From: Clitoria ternatea
Taxonomy: Eukaryota > Streptophyta > Magnoliopsida > Fabales > Fabaceae
DNA: 64,000 bases
Assembly: GCA_037962975.1 (NCBI GenBank)
Contig: CM075671.1
Location: forward strand, 157,035,501-157,099,500
Direction of reading: 5' to 3'
This document shows positions 1 to 11,575 of the stretch, one piece after another. Below the pieces are notes generated by a model, which was not told the origin of the DNA, made no database searches, and was given only the letters and a program-made list of their open reading frames with translations. The position numbers and the translations under genes are program-made. Each line of letters starts with the position of its first letter. Positions within the stretch are counted from its first letter, which is position 1.

Positions 1-740
1 GGAATTGGTGAACTAATCTATTGAGTATAATGTTGTGAATTCAACCTCTGCATGTTTATGATTCAAGTCCATGTTAGTATTTCAATCTTTTATTAATATG
101 AACGTCAAACGGGAGAATGATTTTTATGTGTATTGAAACTTGTTTTATTAGTGTAAATGTCAAATGGGAGAATGATTATTCATGCCGTATTGAAACTTGT
201 TTTGACGAAAGTAAAAGTTGGAATACCCTTGGTATCTCAATTCTATAGGGGTTGTTAACCATTGTTGCTATAAGGCCCGGACATAATGCAAGTTTTTACT
301 GAGAAAGCTCACGAGGGATCGGACTTTACGGTGAATTCTTAGAATTTATATCACGAGGGATCGGTTATAATGATTTTAAGCTGCAATGATATAAAACTTG
401 ATGTTAAATATGCATGTCTTGAGTCCTCATTGTTATTCTAGATTAGGGATCCAATTTCTAACATATTTTGTGTATCTGTGTTTAATTCTCAAGTATCTTA
501 CCTATTCTAGATTTAAACTCAACTTTTAAGATAGATTTTTATTTTCTTTTTATCTCATGAACAATTCAACCATGCTATCCTGTGAATATTGTATAAATTG
601 TATATAAATCATTCTTTTGTCTATAAGTTTATTTTCATTTACCATAGTGACTAGGAAATTACTATTGTTATTGGACTTTCTATCCCAGTGAAACGATATC
701 TAAACTTTGAAAACTACAAACGATTGGTGCACTTGCCAAT
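1..740 (+). repeat. Partial LTR of the Athila-like family, inverted copy
   Basis: This stretch is the reverse complement, with many mismatches, of about 2795-3545, which lies inside the minus-strand LTR at 2761-4256. Shared landmarks are the block around GTCAAACGGGAGAATGAT and the U5-like block AAACGATATCTAAA followed by CAAACGATTGG. Homology fades near 740, before the true LTR end. It abuts a minus-strand gag-protease remnant, so the pair is head-to-head, as expected after a rearrangement or an insertion next to a sister copy. No coding sequence was seen. Confidence 0.75.
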
Positions 741-789
741 TAATGACCCGGTAGTAAACACAAACAGTTAAAACATTATTACCGGGCCA

Positions 790-2440
790 ACATACTTGTC
801 AACCTAATACATCTTCCACAATCCCAAATGGTTTTTAGGTCGAGCGGTCTACTAGTTGTAGAGTTGTCTTGGCTTCCTGGAGTTGAAGATCACCAATTTG
901 TTTCATTAGACCTAAAGGCATTAGATTAACACTTGACCCTAAGTCCAACAGAGCTTTCCTTATTTTAATTTCTCCAATTGATATAGGAATGGTAAAACTT
1001 CCAAGATCATTAGATTTCTCTGGTGTGTCATACTGTAAGACAGTACTATAACTTACTTCGCATTAATCCATCTCAAGTATCAAATCAGAATTTTTTTCAA
1101 TTTTTTGATTTTTTTGATTTTTTCTTTTTCACTTTCTTTCTTTTCTTCTTTCTTTTCATTCTTTTCATATATTTCATTACAATCAATTTCAACATTCAAG
1201 AAAACAACATTACATTGATCTCTTGGGTTCTGGGTATTTGCAGTAAAACCAGAACTTTTCAATTCGGCTATTTCCTTTGCTAGCTGACCCATTTGCAAAT
1301 CTGATGTTTTCCGAGCAGCTTCATTTGTTTCCACAAACTGCAATAACTATTGTATAGATTCCTTAATCCTTGTCAATGTTGTATTGTGAGTTTGTGATTG
1401 TTGTTGTTGCTTAAATTGATTGTTAGGAGGTCGGTTGGAAGGTCCAGCATCTTGTCTCAGCCAAAGTTCTGATTATGCCATCCCAATGGAAAATTGTTAG
1501 GAAGAGAATTACCAAGATTGATAGGAAAAATTACCTAATGGTATTCTTCGATGGATTAGAAAATTGGCTTGCTCTTGTTCATTTCTATCAGGGGCACAAT
1601 AACTACATGGTTGTTCGCCCATGCAATGCATACATTGTTTTAATTGAGTAAGGGGTGGTGATGACACTTGAGAAATTTGTAATTTTCAAGTTGTTTGCTC
1701 ATTGCTTCGATTTGTTGTATCAATAATTTTTGTTAAGCCAATACTACATCATTCATTCCCAATTCCAGCATACCTGGCTTCCTTGATACATTACCTCTTT
1801 CATGTTTTGCTTGTCGATCACTAATGGACATTCATTCCAATATCTCTATTGCTTCCTCTATAGTTTTGTTCATTAAAGAACCACCTGCACAAGCATCTAA
1901 CATCATTTTTAACTAAGGTAATAAACCATGATAAACGATCCTTACCTTTTCAGCATTATCCAAATTGTGATTTGGACATTTTCTTAAAAGTGCTTTGAAT
2001 CATTCCTATGTTTCTCCTAAGGACTCATCATTATTTTGTGAAAAAGAATGAATTACTGTCATGGCTTCAAAGTATTTTGAAGGGGAATAAAATACTTCTA
2101 AAAAAATTTTCTCTATATCTGACCAGTTTGCAAAACTACTGGGTGGACAAGATTTAAACCATTCTTTAGCTTTCCCAACCAAAGAAAAAGGAATCAATCT
2201 TATATAAACAAATTCTTCTTGATTGGTTTCAAAACCAATTGTGTTGTATAATTCATAAAAAACAGTTAAGTGCTCATACGGTTCTTCATGATTTAGGCCA
2301 GCAAATTGATTGTTTTGAATTATATTTAGTGTGGCATGTTTAATCTCCACCGTAGCAACAGGTCCTTGGTACATTCTTGAAACTCGGGGTGGTCTATTGA
2401 TAGCAGCAAACTATTCAATGTTCTTCTTTGTTCAGCAGCC
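790..2440 (-). pseudogene. Athila-like Ty3/gypsy gag-protease remnant
   Basis: Read on the minus strand, the best open piece (2374-2006, 122 aa) is a Retrotrans_gag domain: a KEWFKSCPP motif, then a segment resembling the usual W..I...FL..F and a conserved Phe-rich helix. Further on are a Cys cluster (C-x2-C...C-x2-C, about 1640-1580) in the position of the gag zinc knuckle, a MGQLAKEI linker (about 1300), a Lys/Glu-rich low-complexity run (1085-1175) and a protease core with D-L-G-S-S (about 955-930) followed by LQLVDRS. Several stops and frame changes break it, so it is dead. RT, RNase H and integrase are missing: the copy ends near 790 against an inverted LTR piece. The order LTR-PBS-gag-PR fits Athila-type elements. 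Confidence 0.8.
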
Positions 2441-2737
2441 ATGTTAGAATTTTTAGAATTTTGAAAAAAGGATGAAGTAGAAGAAGCAGTTTATGTTTTA
2501 GATTTCAATGATTTGATTTTTTTAACCAACTTTTCGATCTCAGGATCAAAGAAGATTTTTCCTGCAGAAGATCGGGTTTGCATACACAAACTAGATAAAG
2601 AAGGTTAGTGTAACAATGATAATAAAAAGTAAATAAATGAATGAATAAGTAAAAAGTAATATTGAAAATTTAACTAAGGTAAAAAAAAATTTTACCACGG
2701 TAATTAAAAATTTACTGTTTTACTGAATAAATTCAAT

Positions 2738-2753
2738 CCCCGTGACGGCGCCA
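2738..2753 (-). other. Primer binding site, tRNA-Asp type
   Basis: The minus strand reads TGGCGCCGTCACGGGG, two changes from TGGCGCCGTTGCCGGGG, the complement of the plant tRNA-Asp 3' end used by Athila-type elements. It starts 7 nt inside the LTR end at 2761, which fixes both the LTR boundary and the orientation. Confidence 0.8.
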
Positions 2754-3770
2754 GAAAACTTGTTGAGGATTTTGTAACGGCCTTCTATTGTCAAGCACAC
2801 CAATCGTTTGTAGTTTTCAAATTTAGATATCGTTTCCACAAGGATTGAATATTCAGTAGTCGCAGTAATTCTTTATTTACTATGGTAAAAGTTTCTAATT
2901 TTAAAAAGAGTAATTTATACAATATTTATCCAATATTCACATAATTTAATGGTTGATTTGTTGATGTGGTAAAAATACAGTAAATATAAAATCTATCTAA
3001 AAAGTTGAGATCTAATTCAGAATAGCTCAGATACTTGAGGTAAAAACACAGATTGACAAATTATGTTAGAATTTGAATCCCCTTTCCAGAACATAATGAA
3101 GAAACTTAAGACATACATATTTAATCATCAAGTTCATGTCATTGCAACTTAAAATCATTATAACTGATCCCCCGTGATATAAATTCTAAATAATTACCGA
3201 AAAGTTTGATCCCTCAGATGCTTTCTCAGTAAAACTTACTTTAAGTCCTGGCCTTAACAGAACAATAATTACCAACTCTATCCCTAGTAATTGATATATT
3301 AAGGGTATTTCAACTTTTACTTTTATTAAAACAGGTTTTAATACGGCATGAATAATCATTCTCCCATTTGACATTCACACTAATAAAATAAGTTTTAATA
3401 CGTATAAAAATCATTCTCCCGTTTGACGTTCATACTAATAAAAGATTGAAATACTAACATGACACTTGAATCATAAACATGCAGAGGTCGAATTCACAAC
3501 ATCATACTCAATAGAGTAGTTCACCCATTCCAACATAAACAAATTAGTTACACATGGTAAAAGTAAAAACAACACTTACAGAGGTTGACATTACGAAGGC
3601 GTGGAAACACTTCATGATACAAACGATCACAATAATACACAACACTCTCAAGTATCTAGAAACTACTCTAGACTACAAACTCACAAAAGAACACTCAAAC
3701 TCGAGTGAAAAGAGAGAAAAGAAGCTATTGGATATAGAATGGGGATACCTAGAATGCCTTAAGAATGTCC

Positions 3771-3778
3771 TATTTATA
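3771..3778 (-). promoter_or_regulatory. LTR TATA box
   Basis: TATAAATA on the minus strand, in the context GCTCTATAAATAGGACA. It lies about 480 bp into the LTR and just downstream of the palindromic word cluster, as expected for the core promoter that makes genomic RNA. Confidence 0.65.
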
Positions 3779-4016
3779 GAGCTGAGGAAGGGTCCTGGCG
3801 CGTAGTGTCAGCTTTCTAACTCAGCCTCCATTAAACGCAGAATTAAGGGCCATAGTTAACAATATTTAATTCAATGATTGGTAGACATGGCCCCTGATTG
3901 TTCCCCATTCGATTTGGCAGGTAGTAAAAGTGGATTGGCCATTATTTGGCTTTTTTGGCTGAGTGCTTGACCACCTGGAAGTGGAGTCCATGTAGCTTCT
4001 GACGCTACACGTGGGA

Positions 4017-4060
4017 CTGACACGTAGCGTCAGCATCAAAACCCTGACGCTACGTGTCAG
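4017..4060. repeat. Perfect 17-bp inverted repeat (hairpin) in LTR U3
   Basis: CTGACACGTAGCGTCAG at 4017-4033 and its exact reverse complement CTGACGCTACGTGTCAG at 4044-4060 flank a 10-nt loop. A partial copy (CTGACGCTACACGTG) lies at about 3999-4013 and a decayed one (CGCGTAGTGTCAG) near 3798-3810. The arms contain ACGT cores of the kind bound by plant bZIP proteins; binding is inference. Confidence 0.9.
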
Positions 4061-4256
4061 CTCTCCAGATCTTGAATTTTCTCTTGAATTTCCTTAATTT
4101 TTCACTACAAAACTAGAGAAAATTGATCAAGACAAATAATTTCCAATAACTTCCATTTATTACAATTAAAATCTAAATTTCTAACAATTTGAAAAATTTT
4201 TATTAATTTTAATACAATTTTTGTTAACAAATTTATTGTAAATTTGAGGACTAACA

Positions 4257-5900
4257 ATAGTACCCATATTTTTCTTTTATTGTGGAGTGATTTATTAGGG
4301 CAACAAAGGTGGTGGCCACAGGTATATCAACTTACGCTATAATTCCAACATCGTTAACTTAGAATCATATACAGAGTCAGCCAAGGTGGATGGTATCAAC
4401 TTTAAACATTCCTTCGTGAAGGTGAAGGTGAAGAAAGGAAAACCAGTGTTTTGGGAAAATTTTAACTTTTCCTGGAAATTCTACACCAGCTGAACCCATG
4501 AGAACTTTTTGTTCACAAGCGCCACTTACTCTGTCAGTGAGGATGAGCTCTCACTAGAGTCAAGAGAAGTGATTGAAGCTCTTGGAGAAATCTCTAAATT
4601 TAATATGATTTCCTACAAGGTGCTTCTAGGGAAGGCTTTGCATTGGGATGCCTATTTAGGTAAAGTTTCCTTCCCTTTTCAAACTTGTACTGACTAATAT
4701 TTTTGTATTATAACTAATGTGATAACCCTTTTATGTTTTACAACTTACAGGAGAGATGGAAAAATAAAACCTCGTTGGTAAACTTCGACAATAGAGAGAG
4801 GCAACGCACTACCAACTTAGAGAACAACGTACTACCCCAAGCATGGTGGCTCCATGTTTGTGGCCAAGGAAGTAAGCATTTCAATTGTCAAGGTTGGGAA
4901 CTTAGAGCTGACACTAGAGGTAGCGACAATGGTTGACAAGAAGAAGAAGCACCCTCACTATCATGGAAAGAAGCTTGCACATCAGCCAATGAAAAAAATC
5001 TAAAGTTTAGCTTACCCTTGTTGATGTGGGGCTCAACCAAGTTTCCACCCTTATGTTAGAGTCTGTTGAGGGAAAGACTACCTTGGTCCACGAAGAAGAA
5101 AAAGGGGTAATGTACTCTAGCCTTTTTGGTTACCTAAATCAGATTGGGTATAGGCTTACGATCCTCAAGCTACAAATGGATTTGTCTAATGAGTAAGTCT
5201 AAGATGCTTCACAGGCTGCATTGTGGAACATGGTGGAGTCTTTTGAGGTGTTGTGATCCCTCAAAAAATCTTATACCTCCACCTCAGAAGCCAAGTAATA
5301 CTTTAAGGCCATGAAGAAAGCTCAAGCTCTAAAGAACATTGTTGAAGCAGCCTTAGGGGACGAGGTGGAGAAAAATAAAAAACTTGAAGAGGGCCTAGCG
5401 TTAGCTAATAAACATGCCAAGGAAGCCGAGCTAAAGCACACCAATGCTAAGGAAGCTCTAAAGGCTATGTAGACTAAGTTTGATTAGCTTATTCTAGAAA
5501 AGTCCATTGTGGATAACAAGCCTGATAAACTTGAGGCCGATATCAAGGTTCTCAACGAGGAACACACCAAGTAGGAGGAGGGCTAAAATTTGCAAATGGT
5601 GGTGTATGAAGTTGTTGTTGATCTAGTCATCAGCAACGTTATAAGGAAAATCCAACACTTGAACCCTGGTATTGAGTTGAACACTCATGGCATAGGTGTC
5701 TACTATGAATTTTATGGTGGGCACCTGTATGACATAGACCTGGGTCAGCCTGTGGAATCAATGGATAAGCTTTACCAATTGTTGCTTCTTTCTGTTAACT
5801 AATCCATGAAGCTCAAGATGGTGTCCACTAACTAGGAGTCTGGAGGAGATGACGGGGAAATCCATATCAAATTTAAGCACAGGGAAAATGCTTATTAAAA
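4257..5900 (+). pseudogene. Tat copy 1: extra (antisense) ORF, truncated
   Basis: This is a decayed homologue of the gene at 53254-55895. The first part matches residues around the SFVKV..K.KPVFW motif (about 4395-4455) and THE.FL (about 4495). It continues through the 62-codon open piece at 4509-4697 to a conserved intron donor at 4660. After the intron the coiled-coil region (about 5270-5580) is interrupted by many TAG, TAA and frame breaks. The C-terminal signature NPGIELNTHGIGVYYEF (about 5660-5715) is still readable. The N-terminal exon portion is absent because the Athila-like LTR inserted at 4256/4257. It lies convergent with its own pol remnant (6400-8475, minus), the same arrangement as in the young element. 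Confidence 0.8.
4660..4750 (+). other. Conserved intron in Tat copy 1 extra ORF
   Basis: The donor TTTAG/GTAAAG (GT at 4660) and acceptor CAACTTACAG/GAGAGATGG (AG at 4749-4750) bound 91 bp of T-rich sequence. The intron falls after the first base of a codon (phase 1), at the same place and phase as 54257-54351 in the young copy: after a G/D-A-x-YL stretch and before GAGAGAT. Confidence 0.75.
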
Positions 5901-5959
5901 TGATGCCAAACCTATTGTGAAAGAAAAACATCACTTATCCTGCTTGATTCGACATGAAT

Positions 5960-6320
5960 TTTTTTCTTTTATTTTATAGCCTTGGTTTGGGCTCTGGTAT
6001 GGTACCTTAAAAGGGGTAACCAATCCTCACCACTCGTTAGGGCCAAGCAGCTAATCACCGATACTGGTGACTAGGGTGCCACTCTTAGGGCTTTGTTAGC
6101 TATACTAACATTGGATAGCTAACTAGGCTGCTCCTAGGGTATTTTTCTACTTGCACTGCTCATTAGGGATCTGGTATGTTACCTCAAAAGTGGTAACCAA
6201 TCCTAGCCACTCATTGGGGGAAAAGTAGCCAATCACCAATATCGATGATTGGAGTGCCACTCGTCGGGGCCTGGTATGGTATCTCATAAGAGATAATTGA
6301 TTCTCGCCACTTGTTAGGGC
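5960..6320. repeat. Degenerate tandem repeats in Tat copy 1 3' UTR
   Basis: A block of roughly 100-120 bp recurs with drift: CTGGTATGGTACCT, then GGTAACCAATCCT, CCACTCGTTAGGG and a CACCGATACTGGTGA-type mini-palindrome. It lies between the extra ORF and the end of pol. Tat copy 3 carries the same family of repeats at 35330-35670 in the other orientation, so copies 1 and 3 belong to one subfamily; the young element has unrelated repeats in this slot. Confidence 0.7.
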
Positions 6321-6399
6321 TTTTTTTCCACGCCGTCAACGTTTATTATGGATGTTTGTGATGTTGTTCCAAAAGATATGGCAACAAAGATACTTGAAA

Positions 6400-8475
6400 T
6401 AATAGAAATTTCATTAAGTGAATAATTATAGAAATGTATATAGCAGGACCAAATCTCCAACATTGAAGCATTATAATTGGATCTTCTTATTATATCAAAA
6501 TGCGACTTTGGCTTTGATAGCCTGGTCCCATATGAAAATAATTTCCTATAATTCTTGGACATCGTTAAGCTCATTTTAGAGATTCTCTACATTGCCTAAC
6601 TTAAAAAATGTTGGACTCTATAGGAGACTTCATGTATTTCTACCAGTATAATGACTTCTACCTCTGAAATGAGATTCACCTGTAAATAAATGAGGGGTGG
6701 TTCGGTATACCCAATGGACATGGCATAGATGGTTCGTCCAATCTCCTTTTGCCTCGCCAAGCCTCTTCTTCAATCCTTTAGGGATTTCTCTGTTGGCCAC
6801 TTCGGCCTGATTGTTCATTTAGGGGTACTCTATAGAGGAAAACACTTGAACTATTTTGAGGCCTTCTAAAAGCTCAATGAACTTATTATTTGTGAATTGT
6901 GTGCCATTGTTAGTAACAATTCTTCCTAGGACACTGAACATGACATTAATGTTCTCATAGATGAATCTCTCGGTTCGTGTCGATATCATGTGTACAACAA
7001 CCTCAACCTCAATCCATTTGGTGAAATAGTCCACGCTAACTAATAGTTACTCGATACCGCTTAGAGGATTAAGGAAAAGTTCTAGAATATCAAGGCCTCA
7101 TTAATGAAAGGGCTAGGGAATAGCCAAAGTAAACAACTTTTCTACCGGTGTATGGTGCAAATTAGAAAACTTTTGGCAGAAGTTACATTTCTTCACATAT
7201 TTTTTCGTGTCTATCTTCATGGTGGACCATCAATAGCCAGCCCTTAAAATCTTTCTCATGAGGCTTCTACTGCCGATGTGATGCTCACACTACCCTTCGT
7301 GCACTTCTTCCATCACCAATCCAATATGATTTTCATTTAGGAACTTCAGAGATGACACTGATATGCCTCTTCGAAACATAAGGTTATCCATCATTGTGAA
7401 ATGAGGTGATTCTTTCTTTAACCTCTTATTCTCTAAGAGGGGTTGGTAGCTGGTCGTTCATTATATACCAGACAATACAAGCGACACACCACGTTTCATC
7501 GAAGGCACACATATGAATTCTTGAAACCTATGGTGAAGCTGTTATGTTTGGCTCCATAAGATTACTCTGGATAATGGTAGTGGTGGAGCTTGCCTTCTTG
7601 GTGCTTTCTAATTTAGACAAGGTTCGTTTACTATGGCCAGATATAGTTGTAAATTTGATCAGCTTAAATTTCCCATTCGGTTCGTTTACTGTGGCTAGGT
7701 ATAATTGCAACAATAGCTCCTTGGTCTGGTATTCCCCCGACACTTGGGAAATAACTAATCAAGAGTCATTGAACAAGGTGACCTCTATTTCTTTGATGTC
7801 CAATGTAGCTTGAAGTTCGGCTAAATAAGCCTCATACTCGTCTTTATTTTCCATAACCACACCGGCTTCGCATCCCTTATTATCTGATGACTTTTCCATG
7901 AATATTCCCCAATGTGAACATTTGCTCTTAGGGTATTCACCTATTAGCTCAATAACAAAATCAACCAACACTTAACCTTCGAGAGCATTCTTGGGCTCAT
8001 ATGCAATATGAAATTCTAATAATTTGATGGCCTATTTGATCATGCTTCTTGCGAGGTTAGGTTTGAGTAACACTATATGCAATGATAGATCAGTGTGGAT
8101 CATAATTTAATGGGTGTGAAAGTATGGCCTTAACCTCCGGGATGCCCAAATTATAATCGATGTTGTCTTCTTGATCTTTTAATATCAGAGCTTAGCTCAT
8201 TGGAGTGTTTTCTAGTGAAATACACTAGACGTTCCCCTTTGAGAGTTTCTTCGCTATGATGTTACCAACATAAATGTCTACCAACTTTATGTGCATTCCC
8301 TTGAAAACTTTATTAATCATTCATTGGTAGGTAGCATCGGTGTTCTTCAGACCAAATGACATGACAATGTAGTGTAACACACCCTTGTCATTCATGAAAA
8401 CCATATTTTCTTGCTCCCCCTCCCATATCGGGGTTTGGTTATAGTTGGAGTAAGCATCCATAAAAGAACACGCTG
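6400..8475 (-). pseudogene. Tat copy 1: pol remnant (RT C-terminus to integrase)
   Basis: Minus-strand homology to the pol of the young element runs from RT (FMDAYSNYNQ near 8465, SFGLKNTDATYQ near 8350) through the catalytic box, here IYVGN instead of YIDD (about 8265), so both catalytic Asp are lost. It continues through RNase H and the second, archaeal-type RNase H (7971-7528) to the integrase core (DYFTKWIE near 7030, GRIVTNNGTQFT near 6905, NNQAEVANREI near 6815) and a C-terminal GDLVL near 6440. There are stops and frame changes every 60-70 codons. The N-terminal half of RT, the protease and gag are gone, cut at about 8475. Confidence 0.85.
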
Positions 8476-8860
8476 CATGGTGAATAGTTACAGTCTTAGA
8501 ATTTTTAAATTCATTTAATACAACCTACATGTTACACCTTTCTCTATTATATCATACTTCTTTTCTTAACCATTAACTCATATGTAAAATAAGTTTCTAT
8601 ATATTTTGTAATCTTGATCAGACCGAGATAACAAGTTACAGACCTAGAAGAAAGCTAGAGTGGTGACTCTAGAAGATGTTGACCTTGAAAGGAACCGAGG
8701 AGCCAAGAAGTAAAGACTCCAATGGATGATGGATTTGAGAAGTAGGACTTTAAGAAGTGGTGGCACCATAGCTTTTTATGTTTTGTTTTTTTTCTTGAAA
8801 GACCATAACTATTTCATAATTTTGATTGAATGTTTTAGGGTTAATTTTACATTAAAGTGT
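8476..8860 (+). other. Non-coding join; probable 3' end of an Athila-like internal region
   Basis: No intact ORF. Plus-strand reading near 8620-8760 gives a charged, broken peptide (KKARVVTLEDVDLERNRG...), followed by an AT-rich stretch that leads into an LTR start at 8861. This fits the 3' end of an Athila-like element, but the assignment is inference. Confidence 0.35.
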
Positions 8861-8912
8861 TGATGTGTCTTTAAAGCACATCATTTTAGCTTGTATTTTC
8901 TAGGCATTTTTA
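8861..8912 (+). repeat. Truncated Athila-like LTR start
   Basis: TGATGTGTCTTTAAAGCACA and the bases that follow closely resemble the first bases of the minus-strand solo LTR ending at 32611 (TGATGTGTCTTTTTAGCACA). Homology stops after about 50 bp, at the copia fragment. Confidence 0.55.
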
Positions 8913-8919
8913 GGACTAA

Positions 8920-9198
8920 TTAAATAAAATCCCTTAAATCCTTAAATCTAGCTCTAGCATTTAACTCTATTTTTTTGAAGTCAGCGGTGGACCACTTATC
9001 TTTAGGGATTAACTTTCCTTCGCTGTCTATAGGAGCTGGTTCATCACCTCTTGTGATTATTCCCCATACAGCATACTGAGTAGACTTGACGAATATTTCC
9101 ATCTTGTCTTTCCAATAAGCATAGTCTTTACTAAGGAAGGCAGGTGGTCTATTTATAGAGGAACCTTCTGTAGTAAGTTAATCTTGAGAAGAGGCCAT
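8920..9198 (-). pseudogene. Ty1/copia gag N-terminal fragment
   Basis: Minus-strand reading from an ATG at 9198 starts MASSQD, hits a stop, then continues FLSKDYAYWKDKMEIFVKS...YAVWGIITRGDEPAP...W..ADFKKIELNARA. The Y.YWK..M..F..S....W..I..G pattern is that of the N-terminus of plant copia gag (DUF4219/UBN2 type). A tRNA-iMet PBS 50 bp upstream (9258-9247) supports it. Everything beyond about residue 90 is missing, cut at 8912-8920, so it is a 5' scrap. Confidence 0.8.
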
Positions 9199-9246
9199 GG
9201 ATCTTGATCCCTTTTACTCAAAGGGGTAATCAACCCAAAAGGACAA

Positions 9247-9258
9247 GCTCTGATACCA
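9247..9258 (-). other. Primer binding site, initiator tRNA-Met
   Basis: The minus strand reads TGGTATCAGAGC, the exact complement of the plant initiator tRNA-Met 3' end, two bases inside the LTR end at 9261. Confidence 0.9.
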
Positions 9259-9260
9259 AT

Positions 9261-10665
9261 TGATGGTTCAGAGTTAGACTTAGAAGGGAGTTGAATAAGT
9301 CTTAAACTTTTTTTCAAAAATTTTTATGGACACCTGAACAGGTTAAATGAATTTATAGACCAGAGAAAGGAATAGAGAATCACACAAGAGACTTATACTG
9401 GTTCACTTCCAGTGCAAAAGCTACGTTTAGTCCCTTCAAACTCAAAGGATTTTCACTATTGTAAAAATCACCTTTACAATAACTACACAATACCTGTGCC
9501 TTAAGTATTCTTGACTCCAGCCACTTCTGGCTTAAAAACCCATGTATTATTTCAAAGAGCCACTCCTGGCTAAAGACACCCAAATATTTTTTTGAATGCC
9601 TCTTCAGGCCACAAGTATTTCCCACACTAACAGACTCTGGCAATACACCAGATTTTACAAAAAGTAGAGATAGAGTTTTGTGCTACAACAAATAATTCAA
9701 TGTACAAGGATATGAAATGTTAAGACACAGTAAACTGAGCTACAGACTACTACAAGTCAAGGTTTGCTAGAAGCAAAACTACAAAGAAGACTTATGTAGT
9801 AAAATACAAGAACTTAAAAACCTTTTAGAAAAAGTCTTTTAGACTTTTGGTTTCTGAGAGAGATCAGAGAGTGTTCAAAAATGATGAAGGGAAAGTCTCT
9901 TTGAATTTGAAAGTTTCTTGTATTGATAGTCCTCCTTGAGATAGTCATTGGTTCAACTTGGAGGTTGTTGATATTCTCAAGGATCGTATAATTAGTGAGT
10001 GTAGAGACATGCTTCAGAGATAATCCCTTAAATGGGTTGCCTTAATAGTCTTCTTGAAAGGATCCCTTTTGCTTATCCATTTTGAGTAATCAGGTACAAC
10101 TTTATAGCAGTTGACCTTAGGCTATCTGACTTGCAAAGGTTTAGCTTTTGCTGACATCATAGGATATGTGAGGTAATTTTCTTAGTTTATGTGAGCAAGT
10201 CTTTAACTTTTTTGTTAATTTTCTTTTTGATGATAGGCACAGAGTTGATATGTGAAAGCCTATGCAGCTCTTTATTTAGAAACAAAGATCCTTTTTACAT
10301 GCTTTATCGTGAGAAAGAAGACATCATCCTGAGGTCTGTATCTTTAAAAAGACTTGATTTATTTGAAGCCTTTAGATAATGCAGACTCTTCTAGACAAGA
10401 GCGAATTAAGTTTCACGGACTCCCCATGTTCTTTGCAATTGGATTTCTATGGACTTCCTATCACACTTGAACAGAACAGTTAGATAAACCAAACGTAGAA
10501 ACTTCATTTTAGCTAAGAGTCTTAATGTATATTATTAACAAATCACATGGGGTTCAGACTTCTTAGTCTTGAGTTTAGACTTCTTAGTCTTGAGTTCAGA
10601 CTTGATTCTAATAGTTCTGTTGAATCACAACTGCCATGGTAAGGAATCATGGTTGGCTCACAACA
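9261..10665 (-). repeat. 5' LTR of the copia fragment
   Basis: The inner end (..ACCATCA at 9261) is set by the adjoining PBS. The outer end is proposed at 10665, where the minus strand reads TGTTGTGAGCC, giving TG...CA and a length of about 1.4 kb. A duplicated segment (CTTCTTAGTCTTGAG at about 10568 and 10587) lies near the outer end. The outer boundary is less certain than the inner one. Confidence 0.6.
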
Positions 10666-11029
10666 CTATTTCTATAACATCTTGTATGTTAATTGTTACA
10701 GTCATGATAAAATGACTGGTGTTGCATTTTAGGCGAAGTGGTTTGATACTAGTAAAAGTGTTGAATAATATATATATATGTGTACACATTGTTGTTGAGA
10801 TGATACTGCAATATAAATCCACATTAATAATTTATTCTTATAGTTGGATCCATAATTGTTGAAAATGATAATTTGTGCATTGCATTAGCCTAAGAGCATT
10901 TGCATATAGTCTAGAGATATGCCAGTATGAGATTAAGACTTTAAAAGGTAATGGATGAATTTGGTGGCGAAAAATATATAACATGAACAAGTAAATAACT
11001 ATGCTAAACACTAAGCTAAAATATATAAA
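10666..11029. other. AT-rich intergenic stretch, no gene seen
   Basis: It contains a short TA run near 10768-10778 and no coding or RNA signal. The right end grades into the Tekay-like LTR fragment. Confidence 0.5.
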
Positions 11030-11575
11030 AATGCTTGTGATAGCCCATTGTGATGAAGGGCAATGGATTGTGATTATGTATATGCTTGTTATGAGTTTGG
11101 TTCTGACCATTATGCATGTCTATTATGACAAAAATGACGATTTGATGATGATTAGTACTTATGTTACAAAGCACATGAGTGATTTATTTGCATGTACACA
11201 TAATCATAAGTGTTTAAGTTCATCATTTTGAATGTAATAACTCATTCCCTCATGTTGTCTCTTTTTAGCATTGTGATGCAAGATTTTGCATGAGGGATAT
11301 GAACTTTATTTTAGAAATTAATGCTTTGTTTGGAAGGTAAAATAATGGTAAAGGAATGCCTTGGTTGACAATTTAAATTGATGTGTGATGATGTTGATAT
11401 TTGTGATGATAGTGGCCTTATTTGTTTTGTAAATAAACCCTTCTTCTTTTGATAATGTATGTTGGCCAATTCTTTTGAATTTGACAATGATGAAAATCAA
11501 AGTACTTAATTGAAACCAATCGAGATTAGGTTCTTGGGAGTCAAAAGGTTCATATGTCGTTACCAAGTTTCAATG
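11030..11575 (+). repeat. Diverged Tekay-like LTR fragment, left part
   Basis: Similar to 18870-19320 of the giant LTR. Shared landmarks are the CTTGTGAT..CCC..TTG opening, GTACACATAATCA, CATTTTGAATGTA, the CTCTTTTTAGCATTGTGATGCA block, and GGAAGGTAAA followed by GTGCCTTGG. It is interrupted at about 11575; the 3' end of the same LTR type resumes at about 13930. Confidence 0.65.

Larger units (their letters stand above)
2761..4256 (-). repeat. 5' LTR of the Athila-like element (about 1.5 kb)
   Basis: On the minus strand the LTR begins TGTTAGTCC at 4256 and ends CCTCAACA at 2761, followed by the PBS. The outer boundary is confirmed because Tat extra-ORF homology starts at 4257. U3 contains a cluster of CTGACGCTACGTGTCAG words (3797-4060) directly upstream of a TATA box at 3778-3771. 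U5 contains the CCTTGTGGAAACGATATC block typical of this lineage. No TSD can be checked because the other end of the element is outside the window or lost. Confidence 0.75.
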
